The position numbers and the translations under genes were made by a program. The notes below the pieces were generated by a model. That model searched no databases and was not told the origin of the DNA. It saw nothing but the letters and a program-made list of their open reading frames with translations. Positions 1 to 12,227 of a stretch of 64,000 nt of DNA are shown piece by piece. The stretch's first letter is position 1. Each line of letters starts with the position of its first letter. Origin of the DNA: Nepenthes gracilis (lineage: Eukaryota > Streptophyta > Magnoliopsida > Caryophyllales > Nepenthaceae); assembly GCA_033239525.1 (NCBI GenBank), contig BSYO01000025.1, positions 3,940,001 to 4,004,000 of the forward strand. Reading direction: 5' to 3'.

Positions 1-1755
1 AAAATATTGATTAATTTAGCATGATTGGTTGATATTAGGAAGAATTATTTATGATTTACGGTCTAGATCTGTTGGGGCAATATCGTGCGATCTGTATCCA
101 AAGGCAGCGTACAATGTGGGACCAATAATACCTGATTGGTAGATTTGGTACAGTATTTCCCACAGTACCAAAAATAAAATAAAATAAAGTATAGAGGTAT
201 AGAGAATAATTTATATTTAAATATTAAATATTATGTACAAAACATGAAAATAAAGCACTAGCTGGTACAAATAAAACCCAATTTTTAAGTATTTGATTTT
301 TTATTTTTTATTGTTAGCTGGAGACTTTGAATTTTTTTTTTCTCTTTCCAAAGATTAAAATTCTGAGATAATAACAGATGATAAAAATTAAAATAGACCA
401 TTAAAATATAAAATAAATCTTAATTTTTATTTTTTTTGTTACTTATTTTTTTTCAAATGACAAGCGAACTTAACAGGTCTAATAAATGGTATTATCAATC
501 TGATCAAAAATAAAATATGATAAAAATATGAATTCTGGACCGTTAGATTAAGTATTTTATGATCCTTATATTATTATATTTTTAGAAATTTTAAAATATA
601 TAAATGTATATTTTAATTAATTTTTTTTTTCTGACAAGGATATATTACAACTTTAATATTTTGTTAAAAATTTTGATTAAAAAACTTATTTTCAATTATT
701 TTTTTAAAAAATAAATATGAGTTATTTGATCATTAAAACCCCAATAGCATAGATATTTATTATTTTTTTTAATTTTTTTCTAAAGCTAAATATATGATAT
801 TTATTATCAAACAAAAACCAATGTTATATATATTAGGTTAAAATAAAAAAAAAAATAGCCAAATAGGCTAACATAAAAGGAATAAATATCAAGTATTATA
901 TATGCCATTACTCCAATTCTTCTTCGGATTGGGACACCAACCTTTAAAATCAAGGTGAGAGCAAATCTCTATCCAAATAAAAAATCGAGTTTTTTTATTA
1001 AATTCGTGAAGAGATAAAATAATAATCCACACAGTCTCGCTAACAACTACAATAATAAGTATAAAACAAGATACATAAAATTTTGTATAAAACCATAGGA
1101 CTGTATATCTGACTGTATAACAAATACACTATAATTATCAGTGTGATTACACAAATTTTTGAATATCACATGTGATTTCATTATAGTATTAATAAATTAA
1201 TATAAATATAACAAGCGATGAAAAATACAAGATAACCAATGTTAAAATATTCAAGAATATTAAATAGAATAATATACCCAATAATGACAAAAATCCAAAA
1301 AATAATGACAAAAATCCAAAAAAAAAAAAAAAATTCAGAGCCCAAATAGTTAGTAAGGATTTTCTTCTTTTTCTTTCACTTTCTCTCTTTAATCGCCGCT
1401 TAAATGATATCTCAAATATGTAAAATTTTTATTTCAGGGTTGACATTCAAACGCTAAAGATAAATTTCACGTATATAAATTTTTTGCTATTGCTGAATGA
1501 GTAGCACCCCATCAGATGTGCCTACTACTACAACTCAATTATGAGTGTCACATCACATGTGGATTAGATATTGTTTAATCCTCTCATTAAAAAAATCTCT
1601 TCACTCAAATGTGGATTGTCCAAATCTTTAGCGACCTATCTTAGTAATTTTTTATATAAATTACCCATGATATTGAATTTAAAACAATTGCCAAAGCAGC
1701 ATGTCAGTATTCAAATAGCTGGTCCATTGCTTCCACCACTGCCAAAAGCTAACTA
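1..1755. other. AT-rich spacer, no gene seen
   Basis: Very AT-rich DNA with many A/T homopolymers. It holds a 21 bp unit repeated twice in tandem at about 1280-1321, followed by a run of A. The short open frame at 1571-1783 has no recognisable domain and runs into the Tat LTR, so I do not call it a gene. Nothing else is supported. Confidence 0.6.
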
Positions 1756-2261
1756 TTATATTGATGGGTTTGGCAATCCATAAACCAGCCCTGAATTTGA
1801 CCTGTAGGAGGTTGACGACCTGATGGAGTTTCCTCTAAGCCTAAAGCCTAGCAAGCACCGTAGATAGCCAAGACAAGTCAAACCAAAACTGTTTAGTAAG
1901 GAGCGGGCGATTAGGGTTGCGCATTATTGTGCCCGTGGTTGCCTCTCCTACATAGTCGCCGACATCTCAACAACATAGCGTGCGTGGAACTTGCCATAAC
2001 GCAATCATAACAGCTACCCTAACAATTGAACAAATATTCCAAGAATATTGTCTCTAATTACACATTGCATGAGGATGGCAGTTACAGCTCATTGTACACC
2101 TCGGAAGACAATTGCCATGCAGCAATCTCTAGTATCATCTTGAAAAAGGAAAGAATTTGCCCGAACGGCCATCATTGTCATATGTGCCATGCACATGATC
2201 ATAGGGACAATTCAGCAATCTGTTTGGGCAGTCGACGTTAGTTGCAAAAGCCGCACCGATT

Positions 2262-3450
2262 CTAATTCTATAAATACCCCTTCACCCTCAAGGGAATGAG
2301 ACCGAACAATTTATACTCTTTAGCATTCCTGAGGGATTGAAGAGCTCTCTCTCTTTCAAACCACTTAGCCCACGAGTACACGCACTCTCTCTATCTTTAA
2401 ATTGCTCCCCTACTGAGTACACTGCCAAAGCCCAGTCCTCCACCCCTAAGCTACTCCTTAACTGAGCTCACCGGTTGAGGTCAATCCTCCATCTCAAAAC
2501 TACTCTCTAGCCAAGCGCACCATCGGGTCTGAAAAAACCGTTTCGATCCAAATTGCACAATAAATATTTCGATCCTCACAATAAATTAGTAGAAGTAGTA
2601 TACAATTAAATATTCAATACAAGTAAAGAATATTTGTATCTATATGTTATGAGCGATACGAGTATAAAAATAAAGTAGTAATAATAAAAAAAACACAAGT
2701 TTTTTGGTGACGAAGGAAAAACTCGATACCCACGGTAATCGAAAAAAGCCCACCGAGCTTCAACGACCAGAGAAGAAATGAACTATGAAAATCAACTTAT
2801 AGACCGGGTGGTAACGACACGTTAATCTAGCCGACTTACTTCCATCTAGTGATCCCTACTAAGGAACCCCTTAAATTTGTCCGCGGTAGTGGAAACGGAC
2901 ACCTTCGGTCTTCACGTTAATTTTTTCTCTTGAGCCACTTGAATTGTCGAATTCATTGGATCCCAGTGTTTACTTCACCAACGTTGCTACGAAGATTAAC
3001 CGACGAGAGAAGAGAATGTAAAATGAGAATAGAACACTTTTTCAATGGAGCACAATCGTTGGAGAGAAGTGTTCTTAAAAATAGAACATACAACCAAAGG
3101 ATATTCAAGCGAGAAGGCTTATCAAAAATCTTCCCAGGTCCTCTAGGGTTCAAGATATAAGGCCACAATAGGCTTTAATTCCATAAATACCCCTTCACCC
3201 CTAAGGAAATGAGACCGAACAATTTATGGTCTTGAGCATTCTAGAAGGATTGAAGAGCTCTCTCTCTTTCAAATCACTATGCCCACGAGTACACACACTT
3301 TCTTTATCTCTAAACTGCTCTCTTACCGAGTACATTGCCAAAGCCCAGTCCGCCATTCCTAAGCTACTCCTCAACTAAGCGCACCATCTGAGGCCAATCT
3401 TCTATATCAAGGCTACTCCCTAGCAAAGTGTACAATTGAAACTCAATCCT
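2262..3450 (+). repeat. about 270 bp direct duplication flanking the copia LTR fragment
   Basis: 2262-2535 and 3176-3450 both run from the LTR TATA region (ATAAATACCCCTTCACCC) through a leader with GAAGAGCTCTCTCTCTTTC into the 49 bp minisatellite. They bracket the inverted copia fragment and differ by scattered substitutions. Confidence 0.65.
2554..3170 (-). mobile_element. truncated copia LTR fragment, same family as 24277 and 30760
   Basis: Read on the minus strand, this segment matches the R-U5 half of the LTRs at 24277-25211 and 30760-31828. The shared landmarks, in order, are a leader with GAAACCCTAG, a GACGT/CGG-GGTACG stretch, AAGTCGACTAGGTTAG, TTGATTTTCATAGT, the CCGTTGAAGC...GATTTTT...GGGTATCGAGTTTTT block, and ATATTCTTTAC...TTGAATATTTAAT. 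The LTR end (TTGTGCA) is followed by a degenerate PBS-like ATTTGGATCGAAAC. The U3 part and TATA box are missing at the 3170 side. Confidence 0.65.
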
Positions 3451-3690
3451 CTATCTCAAAGCCACTTCTCACTGAGAATTCCGTTGAAATTTAATCATTC
3501 ATCGCAAAGTTGCTCCCTAGTTGAGTACACCACCAAAATTTAGTCCATCTCTAAGTTGCTCCCGAATGTAGCGCACTATCGGAGCCCAATCCTCTATTTT
3601 TAAGCAGCTCCCCAGCCGAGTGCTCCACCGGAATCCAATCCTCCATTTCTAAGTCATTACCTAATTGAGTACACATGGAGCCTAGCCCTC
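3306..3690 (+). repeat. 49 bp minisatellite in the Tat 5' LTR (about 8 units)
   Basis: Degenerate tandem units of about 49 bp with a core like AAGCCACTCCCTAACCGAGC followed by GCACCATCGG and CCCAATCCTCCATCTC. A shorter run of about 2.7 units lies at 2391-2530, before the inserted fragment. The same array is in the 3' LTR at 8581-9020. Confidence 0.7.
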
Positions 3691-3954
3691 CACTAATACT
3701 CAATCCCTTGAAGCATGTATCCACACATCATTGTTTACACATTCTCCTATCTTTCTATCCCTTTAAAAAGATTTCTAATTTGAGTGTTAAATGATATATC
3801 AAAAAGTGAGTCCTACATCTTCTAACCTCTCGTTTGTAGCTGTGTTGTATAAGATTCAACTTTGAAATAATAAGGACCAAACCTGCTTCAACTTGACCCC
3901 AAGGAAGATCAAATAATACCCTAACTCATTCGAGAATTTGAATCCAGTGATGCA

Positions 3955-5825
3955 TCATTGACGCCATCTACAAAAAATGATTAAAAAGTATGACCACTCT
4001 AATAAGAGTAGATATGGCCATTGCCAAGGCACAAGATAGCACACCCGCTATAGACGTCAACTTCCGTGGCCACAGCCCCTCCACGGGTAGTTACAAGGAT
4101 AAATGCTTGGCCCTTGAGGTGCAAGTGCTCGTCGCCCAAAGATAAGTTACGTCTTTAGCGGCTCCAGAACATTATGACTTGCCTGAATGTGCAACACTAG
4201 GGGTTCCACCCTCCAACTCTCAAGCCTCCTCATCTAAAAGGAGAGACCGATGAAAAGGATAGCATTCTCTAAAGATCCAGCGGCATGATGACCCTGAAGC
4301 ATAGGAGGCCACGAGCCACAGGACTTATCCAAAGTCAGAGGGTCGATTGAGCACAATAGGCAGGATGGAAAGCTTGAAAAGGCGTGATACATACTGCTCA
4401 TGTGACGACAAGAGGCCCCCTACCAAAAAAGAAGCTTCAAGCAGCACCAATAGGAGTATTGCCGACCCAGCGTGGTCAGTAGTAGAAAGGAAGGTCTGGT
4501 CATCACCATCTCCTCGCAGGATCGCAAAACCAAACGCTGAGCCCCACGACTGAAGTTTTGATTCGATACTCTACCTGGATCACTTCTATGTTTTGATCGG
4601 CTTCCAGGGCCTCACAAGTTCCTAGTGCAACATAGACACAGGCTGGAATGCCCTTGGGGGCGATAGAGTACTCAACCCCTTTTATGTGACATTTTACGCC
4701 AGAAGACGCTGCCTATGTGCCAAGTGAGGTTCCTTCCTCGGTACCTAAGGGTTGCATATCAATAACCGGTTTAGCGTAACAGACCTAGTCCTTTGAAGTG
4801 TAGAGGCTGCGGGCGTAAGCCCTTCGACTGGAATGATTAGTCCCCCTCTTGGCAGGGATTGTTCCTAGTATTGACGATCCTCTGCGATAGGATGTATGAG
4901 CTATGACCCTAGATCAAAAGAATGGTCCCACATGCCTAGAGTGCCCTCCGCCCCAAGTGGAGCAAATGACGATTTTTCATGAGACACGGGTAAGTCAATT
5001 GCATTTATGCAAAGTATTTGAACATCATTCATTACTTGTTCTATTTGTTATGTCAATTATTTGATTGCTTGTGTGCATACATCAAATTTCAAGATCGAGA
5101 CTGCCCTTAAATTAGGTAAACCTTCCTTCACCTGCTGCTCAACCGGTTTTAACCTGGTTTAAAACTTCAGTCCCGTTAACCAAGCAGTCTAAAGACCGTC
5201 AAATTTAAAACCACAATCCCATTTACCGAGTAGCCCACAGACAGTCAAATTCAAAACCATAGTCCCATTCACCAAGCGGCCTAGACTAGGTTGAACACTA
5301 TGGCCCAGGGGGCTTGTGGACCAAAAGTCAGACTTCTCCATCAAGCGGCCATTAAAACCTTAGGGGGTTCTCAACATGCATGCGACAACTCCCTCCCAAA
5401 GGGATACACACCATCAATCAATAATAATCGACAGACTAGGACCAAATACTTGTATGTTATGACATCCTCTAATAGAATCGAGCACCAATGGTTACGTGTA
5501 GACAATAGCCTAGACTTCACCAGAGCTCGATAGCTATGACCATGAAACCCAATCGACCCTCGTAAGGCTCACCAAAATTTGTGCCACGACGTCTTTCCAC
5601 AGGAAAGAGTACAAATGGATGAACACGTCCGGTCAAGCTCAGGAATGATGACAACAATGCCTAGTCAATAAATAATTTTTCCTTATGACAACCTCCTCAC
5701 AACAGCGAGCACAACCGAACAAATGTGTCCAGTCAAGCCCATCAACAACAACAATGATGCTTAGTCAACAAATACAAATCGATGTAAAATCAAAGACATC
5801 AGCAATAATAACAAAAGCAGTCTAC
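3955..5825 (+). other. internal leader of the Tat element, no conserved gag recognised
   Basis: The sequence is of moderate GC and clearly former retrotransposon DNA. A decayed reading frame runs from about 3990 through 4347-4553 in places. I could not match it to a capsid, zinc-knuckle, protease or RT motif, and stops occur in all frames. It may be the remnant of a gag leader. Several GTCAAATTCAAAACC-type repeats near 5130-5290 look like local tandem duplications. No gene can be supported. Confidence 0.4.
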
Positions 5826-6900
5826 CTAACTCATTAAGGACTCAAAATGTACAGTTTGGGCATTTGAATGCCTACAAAAGTACATAGAGCGGCATACTCC
5901 AACCTCTAAGATGACTATCCTAGGGTTAGGGGCCCGCTGTTGTGCATGGTGTAGGCCCCCTCCTATCTTTGGGTAGTCCGTCAGGTCAAAGTTCTCATTC
6001 AAGCCAGGCATTCTCATTTGAAAGAGCGGTAAGTTGTTGTCGCGTCTCATGAAGTTTATCCTCAAGTTGGGTAATCCAATCCAAAGCCTGAGCGTTCACC
6101 TCTAAGAGCTCTTGGGATCTTGCTTCAAACTCTGACGACTTCTAATCGAGATGGACCACCCACTCTTTCCTCTGCAAAGACTCAGTGACAGTAGCATTCA
6201 TCTGGTGCTTCATATCATTTAGCAAAATAGGATCTATGTGTACCTAGAATAGTCGCTAAATTTCAGCATCCCTCCAATACAACGCCCTCTCCACCACTCA
6301 AAGCGCCTCCTAAATCTGCAAAACAACAAGTGACAATTAGTCAGAAATGGAAGCAAGAAGGGTCCCTCCAAGAAATGCAAAGTGTTTTCTACATCCACAG
6401 CTCAATTGGTCGACTATCCTAATGAGAAAAGCCCCCCGGAGAGTGTGGCGAAGGCTTCCCTTGTATCTTCAAAAGATCAACTAAGTCATATTAGCATCGA
6501 GCTCTAGTGCTTCTCAAATCAAAGGTGCCAATAGAAAAGTTTAGATTGGCAAACTTACTCCAGGCAGAGCCAAGTCCTTAGCCCTCTACCTCTTCGAGCA
6601 CAATTGCGTTGGAAGTCAGCTACTTGCCGCTCGGTCTCCTGAAGCGCATCCTCGCAGCAAGACTATTTGATCAAGAGCCCCAAAATCTTTCCTCTATGAG
6701 CTCTTGGATCTCACCTAAGATTTGGATAGCTCACGGTCGATGCCAGTGGCCCACTCGTAACCCTAGAGCCTCGGCGACAGCAGCGCTCGCTTGGCTATCC
6801 ATTTCCCTTGCTTCTTGCTCCTGAAGCTCATCATCTCAACGAGGCAATCTGAACTAGAGCCACAAAATTTTTCTTTATTGGCTCTTGGATCTCATCTAAG
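5826..6900 (-). pseudogene. decayed antisense coiled-coil ORF of the Tat element
   Basis: On the minus strand, opposite to the element, broken frames between about 6300 and 6000 are rich in Glu, Gln, Leu and Arg with heptad-like spacing (for example MNATVTESLQRKEW, then FEARSQELLEVNAQ, then ITQLEDKLHETRQQL). Further up, 6660-6960 contains a roughly 185 bp duplication that would encode two similar coiled-coil blocks. This fits the antisense ORF carried by Tat-lineage elements (Grande and RIRE2 types), whose protein has an N-terminal 'putative gypsy type transposon' domain and a coiled-coil tail. The N-terminal domain is not recognisable here, and several stops break the frame. The better preserved counterpart is at 48307-49175. 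Confidence 0.5.
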
Positions 6901-7952
6901 ACTCAGATAACTCACGGTTGAAGCCGGCGGTTCACTCTTGACTCTACAGAACCTCAACTTTCGAAAATGGGTCAACCAGGAACAATCAACTCGTGTACGT
7001 TACATTTCCCACACAACAGGTCTACCTCTCTTCAAACAAATGCGGACGGATTTGTGGCGATGTCTCAAGAAGCCATGAAAGTAAGGAAAATGAGAGAGCA
7101 AATCAGGGTCGAGCAATTCATAGATTGAAGGAATGCAAAAGTGGCTGAATGCTAGCACTTAAACAGCTAACGCTGCAACCCAACAACGGTGTTGCTTTAG
7201 GATATTGAAAAAGCATGTCTTCATAGTGACCATGGCACGTGCCCTCACCACAGAGCATTGCAGCGCGTTTGTTCACTGGCCCTGTTATGATGATCAATGC
7301 GATGCCTCCTTATGCAGCCTGCTGACAACTGGTAGTCAAGAAGCTTAGATCAGTGAGTCGGTGGCACAACGTAGGCAATGATGACCTGGCACACCACTTT
7401 CTAAGACTATAAATTGGTGGTGTATAACCCTGGCAGGATCAATGCTGATCCAATCGACTCATATCACAACCAAGCATTCAGAATGAATCGCAGTGAGTCA
7501 GGATCACTGGAAGACCAAGTTGTTAGTGGTTCAGATTGCTTGATTGCCAGACCTCAAGCAGTGAAAAGTAACATTCAAGCAATTTAACTATTCACACCAT
7601 ACAAAAGTGTGGGAGAAGAGTTTCCACCGTTCCTTGCTTGTGGTTATATAGGCTCTATACTAGCTCTGAATTCTCAAACCACTTGGCTGGTGAAGACAAG
7701 TCGTGATTAAGGCGTAAAGAGCCCCTTCATTTATAGTGGGAGGAGGAAATCGACCAGTATTAAACCAAGGAGATCGCGTTGGCACAAGAGGCTCACTAGC
7801 GATAGAGTATCAAATCAGTGCCAAATGTTTTCAAACAGGCCAAAAATCTGCAAAGCGCCTGGGAGAGAAACAAGCATAAAGACCCACACAGTGATGTCCC
7901 ATCATGACATACTGGTAGTTGAAAATTTGAATTTTCTAGCATGGGGGGCTAG

Positions 7953-9317
7953 TGATGGATCCGACGATCCATAAACAAGCACTGAATCCAACTTGTAGGA
8001 AATTAACAACCCAATGGAGCTTCCTCCAAACCTAAGGCCCAACAAGCACCGTGGATGGCCAAGGTGGGTCAACCTAGAGCTATTCAATAAGGAGCGAGCG
8101 ATTACGGTTGTGCATCGTCGCACCCATGGTTGCCCCTCCTGCACAAGCGCTGATACCTCAATAATACAACACGTGCAGAACTTGCAATAACGTTGCCACA
8201 ATAGTTGCTGTAACCGCTCAGCAAATATTCCTAAAATATTACCTCTGATTACACATCAATCCAAGATGGCAGTTACAGCTGAGGGAATCTCCCCGAAAGG
8301 CAATTTCCATACAGCAACCTCCAACAACAACCTGAAAAAAGGAATATCCTTGATCGACAACAATTGCAATACACATCCCTCGCATGATCACAAAGACAAC
8401 TCAGCAGATTTGTCAAGGCAGTCGACATTAGCCGCGAAGGTCGCACCGGCTCTAATTTTATAAATACCCCTTCATCCCTTCGAGAAGGTAGACCAAATAA
8501 TTTTTACTCTTGAGCACTCCTGAAGGATCGAAGTGCTCTATCTCTCTCAAGCTTCTCAGCCTATAAGTGCACACTCTCTCCATCTCTAAGCCACTCCCCT
8601 ACCGAGCGGACTGTCGAAGCCCAGTCCTCCACCATTAAGCCACTCATTAGCCGAGCTTATCATCGAGTCTAATCCTCCATCTCAAAGCCACTCCCTAACC
8701 AAATGTATCATCAAAGCTTAATTTTTCATCTCAAAGTTTCTCCTCAGCTGAACATACCGCAGGTACTTAGTTCTCCATCTCAAAGTTTCTCCTCAACTAA
8801 GCATACCGCAAGTATTAAGTTCTCCATCTGAAAGTCGCTCCCTAATCGAGCGTACCATCGGAGCCCAATCCTTCATCTCAAGGCCGCTCTTCAACCAAGC
8901 GCATCACCAGAGCTCAGTCCTCCATAGCTAAGCCGTTCTCCAGTCAAGCGCACCGTCAGATCCCAGTTATTCATTTTTAAGGCACTCCCTAACCGAGCGC
9001 ACCGTTGGAACTTAGTCCTCAATTTCTAAGCTGCTTCTCAAAGCCTAACCCTCCGCGAACACTCAATCTCTTAAAACATGCATCCACGTATTATTTTTTA
9101 CATATCATTCATTTCTTTTTTTTTTTCTATTTGAGAAAGATTTTTGATTTGAGCGTCGGATAATATATTGGGGCCCCTCTCATCTCTGACGTCTCTTTAT
9201 TAGTTGTATTGTGTAGGATTTAAGTTCGAAATAACGAGGATCGGACCCGCTTCAATTTGACCTGAGGAAGATCAAGTGACAATTTAACTCATTCAATAAT
9301 CCGAATCCATGAACACA
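7953..9317 (+). repeat. 3' LTR of the Tat-like element
   Basis: Starts TGATGGATCC just after the G-rich PPT and ends CACA before the TTATA duplication. The TATA box is at about 8459 (TATAAATACCCC), followed by a leader with CTCTATCTCTCTC and the 49 bp minisatellite. The end region (TTGTGTAGGATTTAAG...CGGACCCGCTTCAATTTGACC) is shared with the related LTRs at 10563, 56891 and 62108. Confidence 0.75.
8581..9020 (+). repeat. 49 bp minisatellite, about 9 units, in the LTR leader
   Basis: Nine consecutive units of 48-49 bp, most starting CATCTCAAAG or a close variant and containing CGAGCGCACC or similar in the middle. It lies downstream of the LTR TATA box, so it would be transcribed as part of R/U5. 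Confidence 0.75.
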
Positions 9318-9322
9318 TTATA

Positions 9323-10557
9323 CTTATTATTCTATATGTCTTTTTTATAATATTTACTAAAATTACATAATGTTGAAAAAACAAAAATAAACAATAGAAC
9401 AAGAACAAGGATTTAGAATACAAGACAGATAAAGCGATTTTTTGAAGAACTAATATTGTCTTTTTAAAGAAATAATTACATTAGTAAATTCATTGTATGC
9501 ATTTTATTATTTTTAAGTACTCATTTATAAAGCTATGAAGATAATTGTCTTACTAAAATATTCAAAATCAATAAATATAATAAATATGATGACAATCAGC
9601 CAAAGACATTCCAAAGGTTGATGGCAATATGTGTATAAACACAATTTTGTAATTTGATAATTGTAAGAATAGAAAATTTCAATTGTTTGAAAAGTGGTGA
9701 ATTCATAATATTATTTTTTGAAAAATAAATAATTTTTTTTATAAAATAATAAAAATTTTGGTTATACGACCATCTCTTATATCACATAATTATCTAAAAT
9801 TATAGTAAGAGTCAACCTAATCCAGTCTAAAAAAAAAAAAAAAAAATTGTCCAACCATGACCAATAAGAAAATCTCAAAAAAATATATATATTATGACAA
9901 AAAAATATTGTTTGGATTATTAAATTATCACAGTATTTTACAAATGTGAAATATAAAATTAAATATTATAATATAGCTGAATCTATGATTAACTTTTTTT
10001 TATTGAAAAACTTGGAGCAAATTTCTTTTTCTTTACTATTATCTCCCGTTTTTAATTAGGATTGTAAAAATTATTTGCTAAGAAATAAGTGTTTGGTTTT
10101 ATGGCATGCTGAATTTTAAATAAAAAAAAAATGTGAGAAGTTAAGAAGTTTCTTTTAATTTAAATTTGAAAATTTGCTGAATATTTTTGGAAAAACTATC
10201 TTCTTTATCTACATAATTATATGAGATAATTTATTATTTATAAGATAAGAAAATGAAGAATTTTTTATTGTATAGATATTTTTTTATCAAAAATTGGTCT
10301 AATTGAAAAAATAACTTATATAATATAAAATCTTAATTATTTTAATAAATTATTAAATATATATCATATCATATAAGATAATTTTAATATATTTCTATTG
10401 CTTAGGCATGACACGTACTCAACTTGCGAAATTCATAATATATACTTAATTTACCACATAAGCAAATAATCCGTCAAACACTTTCAATATCTTGCACTCA
10501 AATGAATATCAAAGTTGTATAGGTAATTAGCATATCGTGCTTGATTATTTGATTGTT
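9323..10557. other. AT-rich spacer, nothing recognised
   Basis: Low-complexity AT-rich DNA between the Tat element and the solo LTR at 10563. No ORF, tRNA or terminal repeat could be supported. Confidence 0.6.
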
Positions 10558-10562
10558 GAAAT

Positions 10563-11652
10563 TGAGGCATCCCTAAATTTGGATTGTTGTATAGATTAAG
10601 ATGCCATTTGATCTCTCCTGGTAGATCGAATTGAAGCAAGTTTAGTTTTTCGTCTCGATAACTTAAATTCTACACATCACAATAAATAAACAAGGGGTTA
10701 GAGAATGACAGGATTTGTTCCCTAATATATTCTTCGATACTTAAATCAAAAATCTTTTTGTGAGAGAGAAAAGGATGGATGATGCAACGTGTATGGATGC
10801 ATGTAGGAGGGGGTGAGTACAAATCAGAGGACTAGACTCCAATGGATGCACTCGGTGGGAAGTGACTTTGAGAAAGTCGACACTTGTGAGTTGAGTGACT
10901 TGAGAGATTATACACTTATAGGCAAAGTGGTTTGGGAGAAAGCCCTTTGATTCTTCTGGGTTGCTTAAGGGTGAGGGTAGTTCAAGTCTTCTTGGATGCT
11001 CCAATGTTAGAGTTTTTCGATTATCCTTTTTGTAGGGGTGAAGAGGTATTTATAGAATTGAAGCCGATGTGGCTTTCCTTGGGCCTCGGGACTAATGTCG
11101 GTTATCTAACAGATCCGTTGAGCTGTTTTAACGATTGTGCGTGGGGCGCATATGATAATCGTGACTATTTGGATACATTCTTTCCTTTGCCCCAATGATC
11201 CTGAAGGTCGCTATATGGTAATTACTTTTAGGAGAGATTTGCTAAATTGCAACTGCTATCTTGGAACAATGCGTAATCATAGGCAATATTTTAAAAATAT
11301 TTATTGAGTTATAGTGGCCGCATTATGGCAAGTTTTGCATGTTTGCCGCCACTATGCTGTTAAGGTTGTTGGAGCCATGCAGAAGGGGTAACTGTGGGTG
11401 CATCATTACGCGCAATACTAATCGCTTGCTCTCTACTGAATAGTTTTGAGTTGATCCGCCTGGGCCAATAGCACTACTGTCAAGGCCATATGCTCGACAA
11501 TCCGTATGATGGGTCGTTGTCCATTGGGCTTCTTTCCTTTCGATAGGCGGAACTTGCCACTGTCGCCCTTCCAAGACCTTGGCCTTAAGAAAACGTCCAC
11601 TAAGCTGTGGCCACTTCTGTGAGTTGGCCTGTGCTCTCTGTTAGACCCATCA
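10563..11652 (-). mobile_element. solo LTR of a Tat-like gypsy family, reverse orientation
   Basis: Read on the minus strand it begins TGATGGGTCTAACA at 11652 and ends GATGCCTCA at 10563. Its end region matches the ends of the Tat LTRs at 3954 and 9317 (GAATTTAAGTT...CTTGCTTCAATTCGATC). The flanks are GAAAT (10558-10562) and AAAAT (11653-11657), a 4 of 5 match suggesting a TSD and hence a solo LTR. A TATA-like TATAAATACCTC lies on the minus strand near 11050. The small ORFs in this stretch are chance frames. Confidence 0.6.
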
Positions 11653-11654
11653 AA

Positions 11655-11701
11655 AATAATAATAATAATAATTATTATTATTATTATTATAATTATTATT
11701 A
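11655..11701. repeat. (AAT)n/(ATT)n palindromic microsatellite
   Basis: A run of AAT units passes directly into ATT units, giving an almost perfect AT-only palindrome right at the edge of the solo LTR. Confidence 0.85.
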
Positions 11702-12167
11702 GATAGTTCATGGGTAAAGAATTTTGAATCTTATTTTTTTTAAAGGGAAGTAGGATCTTACTTTTTTAATCTAAATCATTAAATTAAAAAAAATTAATGA
11801 TTGAAATTTAAATGTTAAATAATATTTTTGAATAATTATTTTATTTAAAAATAATATTTAATAAAAAATAATATTATAATTAAAATATTAAAAATATAAT
11901 TATATTCAATATTTTTTTTTATTTTTTAACATTAACCATTTACTTTTAGTGCAATAATCTCATAAAAAAATAATAGATCCATTTAAATGTAATATGACAT
12001 TTAAATATTATAAATCCCGTGTTTCAATTACTTTGAGTGATATACCTTTGCGTGTTCTTTTGATATATTGATGTTAGAGGATTACCTCTGATATTTTCTA
12101 AATGCCTTCGTTTTATATAGATATTTTTTATTTTAATATAAATTATTTTCTTATTTAAAAACATTAT

Positions 12168-12227
<60 letters not shown>

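Larger units (their letters stand above)
1762..3954 (+). repeat. 5' LTR of the Tat-like element, interrupted and partly duplicated
   Basis: It pairs along its length with 7953-9317. Its TATA box lies near 2270 (TATAAATACCCC) and is repeated, with the following leader, near 3185, because the stretch 2262-2535 recurs as 3176-3450. Between the two copies lies a reverse-oriented fragment of an unrelated copia LTR (2554-3170). Without the insert and the duplication the LTR would be about 1.3 kb, matching the 3' LTR. Confidence 0.75.
1761..9317 (+). mobile_element. full-length Tat-like Ty3/gypsy LTR retrotransposon, non-coding in sense
   Basis: Two LTR copies in the same orientation start with TGATGG (1762 and 7953) and end in CA (3954 and 9317). 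A PBS-like TGACGCCATCTAC follows the 5' LTR at about 3959-3971; it resembles the TGGCGCCGTCTGTGGG that follows the LTR in many plant Tat-type elements. A G-rich tract (CATGGGGGGCTAG) precedes the 3' LTR. TTATA occurs on both sides (1756-1760, with one extra T before the LTR, and 9318-9322) and is a convincing 5 bp TSD. The internal region is only about 4 kb, too short for gag-pol, and I see no conserved sense gag, RT or integrase motifs. It is best seen as a non-autonomous or LARD-like Tat derivative. The two LTRs are clearly diverged, so the insertion is old. Confidence 0.75.

Noticed and set aside
7902..8201. 99-codon minus-strand ORF
   Set aside because: It falls on the start of the Tat 3' LTR and is not conserved in the 5' LTR.
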